From Chloroflexota bacterium (GTDB taxonomy: Bacteria > Chloroflexota > UBA4733), in contig JAMDCW010000035.1 in NCBI GenBank assembly GCA_023489405.1, positions 6,987 to 25,688 of the forward strand: 18,702 bases of DNA. The letters are read 5' to 3'. A program made the translations under genes and the position numbers. Positions 13,985-18,702 of the stretch are shown piece by piece (the first letter of the stretch is position 1; each line of letters starts with the position of its first letter). A model generated the notes under the pieces. The model ran no database searches and was not told the DNA's origin. It saw nothing but the letters and a program-made list of their open reading frames with translations.

Positions 13985-14013
13985 GCTGCATATCCTAACA
14001 CGTGACGGAGAGG

Positions 14014-14856
14014 TTACAAGGAGGTGAGTTTCTCGGGTTGTGCCCCTGGAAGGAGGGAGGTTCTCTGTGATCGAATGCGATTGAGTAGGCTGAGTGTACG
14101 CGGCGTACGTTCTGCGATCATTTGCACGAGCTCGTTCAGGGTTTGCATCGCTTCGGAAAGCACGGGCTGGGGTACCTCTTGACGATCAAGGTCCGCCAGG
14201 TACCCGACCTGGAAGCATCGTAGTAGGTTGAGTGCAGGAAGAGATAATCTGTGACTACTGGAAACTGTAACGGCACATGCTTTGCAGATCCATCCGCCTT
14301 GAGCGGCAGCAAAGTGCCCTTCAATTTCCTGGTTAGGGCTACTGCACATAGCACATTGCCAGAGCACCGGCCGGTAGCCGAGGATCGTGAGTAGTCGCAT
14401 TTCAAAGAAACCAAGCAGGATGTCAGGATTAGCCGCCGTATTAAGTTGGCGAAGAAGAGCGAGGAAGAGATTATACGTCTGGCAAGACTCCTGGCGCTGA
14501 TCGAGAAGATAGTCTATGATTTCAGCAGCACACCAGCCAACGGCTACACGATAGACATCTTCGCGGAGATGAGGAAACACTTGACAGAGTTGAGCTTGCG
14601 TTATAACGTCAAGGTTACGCCCTCGAGCTATTCCGACTGTCACGAGGGCGAGGGGTTCTAAATGTCCTGCCAAGTAACTGGCTGGACGTTTCAACCCACG
14701 GACAATAGCAGGAACCTTGCCTTCCGTTGGGGTAAGCAATGTCAGAAGTGCTCCATGGTCGCCAAACGGTGCTCGCCGCAGTACAACGGCGTTTGTGGTA
14801 TAGGTCCTGCTCAAGACTGAAAGAGCTCTCTGATTTGTGGTTGTGGTATCCAGCAT
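14014..14856 (-). CDS. recO: DNA repair protein RecO
   Basis: RecO works with RecF and RecR to load RecA onto SSB-coated single strands. The 280 residues comprise an N-terminal OB fold (TYTTNAVVLRRAPFGDHGALLTLLTPTEGKV, then VRGLKRPASYLAGHLEPL), a helical domain (ILLGFFEMRLLTILGYRP) and a zinc finger (CAMC ... CKAC, about 166-193). The N-terminus RxYxTxAvVL and 'G...G.L.P' are family hallmarks. The start is uncertain: ATG 14856 or TTG 14865, neither with a clear ribosome site. The gene lies 28 bases behind the MFS gene and about 108 bases before atpD, all on one strand. Confidence 0.9.
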   Translation of the reverse strand: MLDTTTTNQRALSVLSRTYTTNAVVLRRAPFGDHGALLTLLTPTEGKVPAIVRGLKRPASYLAGHLEPLALVTVGIARGRNLDVITQAQLCQVFPHLREDVYRVAVGWCAAEIIDYLLDQRQESCQTYNLFLALLRQLNTAANPDILLGFFEMRLLTILGYRPVLWQCAMCSSPNQEIEGHFAAAQGGWICKACAVTVSSSHRLSLPALNLLRCFQVGYLADLDRQEVPQPVLSEAMQTLNELVQMIAERTPRTLSLLNRIRSQRTSLLPGAQPEKLTSL

Positions 14857-14884
14857 AGCGCTCAACTGTGCTTATTCTACTCTA

Positions 14885-16117
14885 TTATGCGGAAGTTTGC
14901 TGTGTTTCAGTAAGCTTCTCCCTCGAATTGTGGTGGACAAAGAATATGATCCACAATAATGTTGAGATGAAGTAGCATAAGGAAGTCATTGCGAAGGTGA
15001 GCTTGAATCCGCCATATGCACGTATGAATCCGCTCGCCGACGAGCCTAATGCCCAGGGGAGTTGGAAGGCTATCAGGAGTATGCCATAGCCCAGCGGTTG
15101 TAGCGCTGGTGGAAGGTCGTGAATGAGCCAGCCGGTTGCTGCGGGTTGTGCCATATCCATAGCTGTGTTCCGTAGGAGATAGATTGCCTGTGCGTAGATA
15201 TGCACCCGGACGTATGCTAATGCGACAAGTAATGCAGTTGCTATGCCTTGGGTGGCGATCATGATGCTAGGAACACCAAAGCGCCGTATGAGTGGCCCGG
15301 CTAATAACGTTCCCAAAGCGACAGACAGGCTGGTCAGGCCAACCAGTAAACCGTATTCGGCTAAGGAGCTGTGTAAACGCTGGATAAAATAGAGATTGAG
15401 GTAGGGTATTGTCAACCCAGCGCCTAAGCCAACCGTGCCTACTATGGCACTACCGCGTGCTATCTGTGCTGTCCAAGACGATTGTCTCCAAGGAGATGGT
15501 AGTTGCACGCTTGGAGAATTCGGCGTGTCATGGTAGCGGAAAAGAAAAATCAGGGCAGGTACTAGAGCTGCCGCAAGAGCCGTGAGCAGTGTAAAACGTA
15601 GTGGCCGGACAGCTCCGGAGGTGAAATGGTTCCACCAGCTTGGAAGGATTCCTCCGAGTGCACTGCCTAGGGCGCCAGCAGCAACTTGGGCGGCACCAGA
15701 AACCGAGAGAACAAGTCCTTGATCTATCGATGCAGCATATTCTAAAAAAATAGGAATTGTTAGGACCTCGGCTATTGCTCCTCCTGCTCCGGCGAGAAAT
15801 CCTCCAAAAGTAAGTGATAAAGTGCCTTCTGTTGTACTCTGCAGTAGAGAGCCGCTGGCAAACAGTATGCCTCCACATATTAAGGTTCGCTTTCGACCCC
15901 ATCGGTTGGCGATAAGTCCGGTTGGTAGAATTGCTATTCCGCTCCCTATCGCCGTGGCTGCGTTGATAATGCCTAAGGCCTGGGGAGTTACACCAGCAGC
16001 GGATGCGTAGAGATTGAAAACGACGCTAAATACACTCAAGCAGAGTGATGCTCCCGCCGCTGTTACGATGAGCAACCAAAGTGAGGAGGAGAAGTGGCCC
16101 AGCCAATGCCGGACCAC
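14885..16117 (-). CDS. major facilitator superfamily transporter
   Basis: The predicted protein has about 410 residues and twelve membrane helices. The first is LWLLIVTAAGASLCLSVFSVVF. The loop between helices 2 and 3 carries the MFS motif A pattern (GLIANRWGRKRTL), and a weaker repeat (AGPLIRRFGVPSIM) follows in the second half. Charged and Pro-rich linkers (RYHDTPNSPSVQLPSPWR) separate the halves. The substrate is unknown; general drug or metabolite efflux is a guess. There is no ATG near the N-terminus. GTG 16117 directly follows GGAGAA, and GTG 16210 would add 31 non-membrane residues. GTG 16117 is chosen but not certain, because the start lies inside a 10-base hairpin (see separate entry). 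recO follows after 28 bases. Confidence 0.8.
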   Translation of the reverse strand: MVRHWLGHFSSSLWLLIVTAAGASLCLSVFSVVFNLYASAAGVTPQALGIINAATAIGSGIAILPTGLIANRWGRKRTLICGGILFASGSLLQSTTEGTLSLTFGGFLAGAGGAIAEVLTIPIFLEYAASIDQGLVLSVSGAAQVAAGALGSALGGILPSWWNHFTSGAVRPLRFTLLTALAAALVPALIFLFRYHDTPNSPSVQLPSPWRQSSWTAQIARGSAIVGTVGLGAGLTIPYLNLYFIQRLHSSLAEYGLLVGLTSLSVALGTLLAGPLIRRFGVPSIMIATQGIATALLVALAYVRVHIYAQAIYLLRNTAMDMAQPAATGWLIHDLPPALQPLGYGILLIAFQLPWALGSSASGFIRAYGGFKLTFAMTSLCYFISTLLWIIFFVHHNSREKLTETQQTSA

Positions 16118-16123
16118 TTCTCC
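16088..16123 (-). promoter_or_regulatory. 10-base hairpin enclosing the MFS start codon and ribosome site
   Basis: On the minus-strand mRNA, GGAGAAGTGG (16123-16114) is exactly complementary to CCACTTCTCC (16097-16088), with a 16-base loop. The first arm holds the putative ribosome site GGAG and the GTG start, so the fold would hide them. It could serve as a translational switch. It could also be a DNA operator of the divergent moeA/MFS region. The structure itself is read directly; the function is inferred. Confidence 0.5.
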
Positions 16124-16251
16124 AAAAGCTCTTAGGTAAACGGTTGAGTTCCCCTTTTTATGACTGGCTATACCGAAATTTAGCGCGTTGGGGGGAAGAG
16201 CACAAAGCACCGTACATTACAGTATTGGTACTCTCAGAGAGGAAGAAAGCG

Positions 16252-17496
16252 ATGTCTCTCAATCCTATCTCTGCGTTCACTGATGTTCCATTGCCGGAAG
16301 AAGCTTTAACCCGTTTTTTTGCCGAGTGGCAGCTTGAGCCACAACGTGAGCTTGTCGCACTTGATTCAGCACTGGGGCGGTGTCTTTTTGAAGATGTGCG
16401 AGCGCCTGGAGATTTACCGGCGTTTGTACGTTCTACTGTCGATGGTTATGCGGTGCGGGCAGTTGATGTCGCTGGCGCCTCGAGGGCTGCACCGATCGTA
16501 CTGCGAGTTATAGGAGAGGTTCCCATGGGGCAGGAACCTCAGGTCGCTGTACTTCCAGGAACAGCGGTGAAGATCCACACGGGGGCAATGCTGCCACCAG
16601 GGGCTGATGGAGTCATTATGGTGGAGTGGACCTCACTTCGTGATGATCACCATGTGATCGTCACTCAGAGAGTTGCTTCTGGAGGCAACAGTATTGCCCG
16701 CGGCGAGGATGTAGTAGCTGGACAGCTCTTATTGACCAAAGGGCGCCGATTAAGGCCCGATGATATTGGAGGTTTAGCAGCAATAGGGTTAGCTCAAGTA
16801 CCGGTAGCACGTCGACCACTCGTGGCCCTTATCTCGAGCGGAGATGAATTGGTACCGGCATACCGAGAGCCAGGCCCAGCAGAGGTACGTGATATCAATG
16901 GTGCTTTGCTAGCTGCGCTAGTACAAGAAGCTGGATGTATTCCTTGGCACCTTGGTATAAGCCGGGATGATCCGGTTCAGTTCCGCCAGCTCGTCCATAC
17001 GGCCCTTGCTTCGGCAGATGCCGTGATTGTTTCGGGAGGAAGTTCTGTCGGTACGCGCGACCTTACCCGGGCGATATTGGAAGAGCTGCCTGACAGTCGT
17101 ATCGTTGTGCATGGCGTTGCCGTTCGTCCTGGAAAACCAACGCTTCTGGCGTATGTTGGGAAGCACCCATTTTTTGGTCTTCCCGGTAATCCGGTTTCTG
17201 CGTTCGCTACCTTTCGTCTCTTTGTCCGTCCAGCATTGGGACGCTTCTTAGGGTCAATGGAAGAGCAAAGGTTCACGGTGCGAGCTCGTCTCAAACGGCC
17301 AATACCACCTAGCGATGGCAGAGAAGACTACGTGCAAGTACGTGTATTTGAGGATATAGGAGAGATTGTTGCTGAACCGGTTCTCGGAAAGTCCAATCTT
17401 ATTTTTACCGTCGTGCGTGCCAATGGTGTTGTGCGTATGCCTGCTACTGTGAAGGGGATTCCCGAAGGTCAGATGGTTGATGTCTGGCCTTACTGA
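16252..17496 (+). CDS. moeA: molybdopterin molybdenumtransferase MoeA
   Basis: MoeA inserts molybdate into adenylylated molybdopterin, the last step of molybdenum cofactor synthesis. The 414 residues are usual. The N-terminal domain has DLPAFVRSTVDGYAVRA (54-70), with D64 corresponding to the catalytic Asp region of E. coli MoeA. Domain 2 has KIHTGAMLPPGADGVIMVE, and SGGNSIARGEDV follows. The MoCF-binding domain has LISSGDEL, VRDINGALL, VIVSGGSSVGTRDLT and PGKPTLLAY. GLPGNPVSAFATF precedes the C-terminal domain. The start is ATG 16252, with GAGAGGAAG upstream. An in-frame extension to 16081 lies inside the divergent MFS gene and has no MoeA character. No other moa/mob gene is in the window. 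Confidence 0.95.
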   Translation: MSLNPISAFTDVPLPEEALTRFFAEWQLEPQRELVALDSALGRCLFEDVRAPGDLPAFVRSTVDGYAVRAVDVAGASRAAPIVLRVIGEVPMGQEPQVAVLPGTAVKIHTGAMLPPGADGVIMVEWTSLRDDHHVIVTQRVASGGNSIARGEDVVAGQLLLTKGRRLRPDDIGGLAAIGLAQVPVARRPLVALISSGDELVPAYREPGPAEVRDINGALLAALVQEAGCIPWHLGISRDDPVQFRQLVHTALASADAVIVSGGSSVGTRDLTRAILEELPDSRIVVHGVAVRPGKPTLLAYVGKHPFFGLPGNPVSAFATFRLFVRPALGRFLGSMEEQRFTVRARLKRPIPPSDGREDYVQVRVFEDIGEIVAEPVLGKSNLIFTVVRANGVVRMPATVKGIPEGQMVDVWPY

Positions 17497-17543
17497 AGGA
17501 AACCGTGTGTACTGGAAATTTTAGGATACTCCTCGTGATATAC

Positions 17544-17571
17544 TTCTTGAATTACCGTATGTAGTTATAAT
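17544..17571 (+). promoter_or_regulatory. candidate promoter before the small membrane protein and serA
   Basis: A perfect TATAAT -10 box (17566-17571) has a weak -35, TTCTTG (17544-17549), 16 bases before it. The 174-base gap between moeA and the next gene is A+T-rich. No clear moeA terminator was found. The promoter would drive the 17671 gene and possibly serA. Confidence 0.4.
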
Positions 17572-17670
17572 ACTTTATAAAGATCAATGGTGTCTTATTG
17601 ATACTCTTGCGGTAACTTCTTTTGAAGAATAAGTAAAAGTATTTCTGCGGGATTTCAAGGATATTGCTGA

Positions 17671-18168
17671 ATGCCCTCCACCGATGATTCACGACGAGCA
17701 TCTTCAAATAAGAAGAAACCTTTCTGGGTACCGCTTACGTTTGCTCTCGGCTTCCCTCTAGTACTGTTAGTGATTGCGAATGTGCTTTTTGCTGTTATTG
17801 CACGGCTCGATCTTGGTGATTCCTTGTCTGCAGTTCGTGCTCCCACTGTGCCATCTGAGCAAGCGTTACTCAACGCAGCGGTAGAAGTAGTGCAGGCACT
17901 TCCCTGTACTCCTTTGGCAGTGCCTTTGAGCTCATTACGCCATAGCTCTTGGGAGGCACGTGTCAGTGTGACAGATTCACATCGCTATTTCGTTGCTGCG
18001 ATTGACCAGTATACAGAACGTTTAGAGGCGATCTGGATGGTAGAAGGAGGGTCAGTACGTCAGGTATATGGTCCGCATTGTCCTGGGGTACCACTCGGTA
18101 GTAGTCAAGCGGAAAGTGAGGCGGCGGCTATTTTCGCTCCACAGAGAGTGCTGGACGTGGGAAGATGA
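17671..18168 (+). CDS. hypothetical single-span membrane protein
   Basis: I recognise no family. The 165 residues have a basic, Ser/Lys-rich cytoplasmic N-terminus (1-16), one membrane helix (about 18-46, VPLTFALGFPLVLLVIANVLFAVI), then an outside domain of about 115 residues. That domain contains LPCTPLAVPLSSLRHSSWEARVSV and GGSVRQVYGPHCPGVPLG, with two cysteines that could pair outside the cell. The start is ATG 17671, with AAGGA about 11 bases upstream. serA begins 36 bases after its stop, so the two are likely cotranscribed, although a link to serine synthesis is not apparent. Codon use resembles the neighbours, and the length and hydrophobic pattern support a real gene. Confidence 0.65.
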   Translation: MPSTDDSRRASSNKKKPFWVPLTFALGFPLVLLVIANVLFAVIARLDLGDSLSAVRAPTVPSEQALLNAAVEVVQALPCTPLAVPLSSLRHSSWEARVSVTDSHRYFVAAIDQYTERLEAIWMVEGGSVRQVYGPHCPGVPLGSSQAESEAAAIFAPQRVLDVGR

Positions 18169-18204
18169 GATAGATGAGACGAACCTTGGTTAGGGGAGAA
18201 GAGC

Positions 18205-18702
18205 ATGGCAGATACGGATGGGAAAGTAGACCACCGAATCCTCGTTGCAGATAAGGTAGCAGAGGAAGGTTTAGCTCTGCTGGGCAAGATTGCAACAGTA
18301 GATATCCGGACCGGGCTTAAAGAAGCCGATCTTGTCGAGATCATTAGCGATTATGATGCTTTGGTGGTGCGGAGTGAAACTAAGGTGACTGCTGCGGTGA
18401 TTGCCGCAGCTAAGCGTTTGCTGGTCGTTGGTCGGGCAGGTGTGGGGGTTGATAATGTTGACGTGGAAGCAGCTACAACTCATGGTGTCCTTGTTGTCAA
18501 TGCGCCTACTGGCAATACAGTAGCTGCCGCCGAACATACCTGGGCGTTGCTCCTCGGAGTAGCACGACACGTTGCGCTTGCTAATGCCAGTTTACGTGCC
18601 GGTAAGTGGGAACGCTCACGTTTTGTCGGAACAGAAGTTCGAGGGAAGACGCTAGGTGTTATTGGGCTTGGTCGCGTGGCCCGTGAAGTTGTACAGCGCG
18701 CA
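18205..18702 (+). CDS. serA: D-3-phosphoglycerate dehydrogenase (partial, C-terminus off right edge)
   Basis: SerA oxidises 3-phosphoglycerate with NAD+, the first step of serine synthesis. Only the first 166 residues are in the window. The substrate-binding half begins HRILVADKVAEEGLALL, then LVVRSETKVTAAVIAAAKRL, GRAGVGVDNVDVEAAT and NAPTGNTVAAAEHTWALLL, all hallmark blocks of D-2-hydroxyacid dehydrogenases. At the edge begins the NAD Rossmann loop, GVIGLGRVARE. The Arg of GRAGVGVDN is a substrate contact. The start is ATG 18205, with GGGGAG 8 bases upstream. The regulatory ASB and ACT domains, if present, lie beyond the window. Other dehydrogenases of the family are possible but less likely, given the TKVTAAVIAAA and NTVAAAEHTWALLL segments. 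Confidence 0.9.
   Translation, partial: MADTDGKVDHRILVADKVAEEGLALLGKIATVDIRTGLKEADLVEIISDYDALVVRSETKVTAAVIAAAKRLLVVGRAGVGVDNVDVEAATTHGVLVVNAPTGNTVAAAEHTWALLLGVARHVALANASLRAGKWERSRFVGTEVRGKTLGVIGLGRVAREVVQRA

Noticed and set aside
13906..14001. N-terminal extension of AtpD
   Set aside because: The extra residues are unlike any beta subunit, and ATG 13905 has an ideal AGGAGG.
14446..14661. 71-codon plus-strand frame inside recO
   Set aside because: It is fully antisense to recO, whose protein is conserved. There is no ribosome site or family.
16144..16174. Possible moeA promoter TTGAGT/TATACC
   Set aside because: The 19-base spacer and weak boxes make it no better than chance.
16081..16251. 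N-terminal extension of MoeA
   Set aside because: It overlaps the divergent MFS start, has no MoeA character, and ATG 16252 has a ribosome site.

Overview
The window looks like a stretch of chromosome from a thermophilic or soil-type Chloroflexota bacterium. The Thermomicrobia or a neighbouring class seem most likely, judging from the MreB, F1-beta, MurQ and RecO sequences and the frequent GTG/TTG starts. This placement is an impression from the protein sequences, not a search result. UGA is used as an ordinary stop by several genes, so there is no genome-wide recoding.

Left part (1-6574, all minus strand). From right to left there is a MoxR/DUF58-type operon: a DUF4129-like membrane protein, a small two-helix membrane protein, a MoxR AAA+ ATPase, a DUF58 protein, and two multi-helix membrane proteins. 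Several of these genes overlap by 4 to 25 bases and are probably translationally coupled. Directly behind the last one, still co-directional, lie pieces of a lasso-peptide-type RiPP cluster: the C-terminal remnant of an asparagine-synthetase-like cyclase, an intact PqqD-like recognition protein, and the membrane half of an ABC exporter that runs off the left edge. The cyclase has lost its N-terminal part exactly where the preceding operon ends, so the cluster appears broken.

Middle (6575-9913). A 447-base divergent intergenic region holds two dyads, one of them lying in the spacer of a candidate promoter. It precedes a membrane-bound spermidine-synthase-like protein. Next comes the most interesting gene, a glutaredoxin-PDZ fusion at 8947-9462. 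Its reading frame is interrupted by one TGA exactly where the first cysteine of the CxxC redox motif belongs (U-P-F-C). A good ribosome binding site lies upstream of the TGA and hairpins lie just downstream, so the gene is a strong selenoprotein candidate that an ordinary gene caller would truncate at 8995. A bidirectional terminator separates it from a convergent double zinc-ribbon protein.

Right part, minus strand (10073-16117). In transcription order there are an MFS transporter, recO, atpD, atpC, mreB and murQ, with small gaps. The F1 beta and epsilon genes are thus separated from the rest of the ATP synthase operon, and are followed by a cell-shape gene and a peptidoglycan-recycling gene. 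Right part, plus strand (16252 to the end): moeA (molybdenum cofactor), a small single-span membrane protein of unknown function, and the start of serA, which is cut by the window edge.

No tRNA, rRNA, CRISPR array or insertion sequence was recognised.
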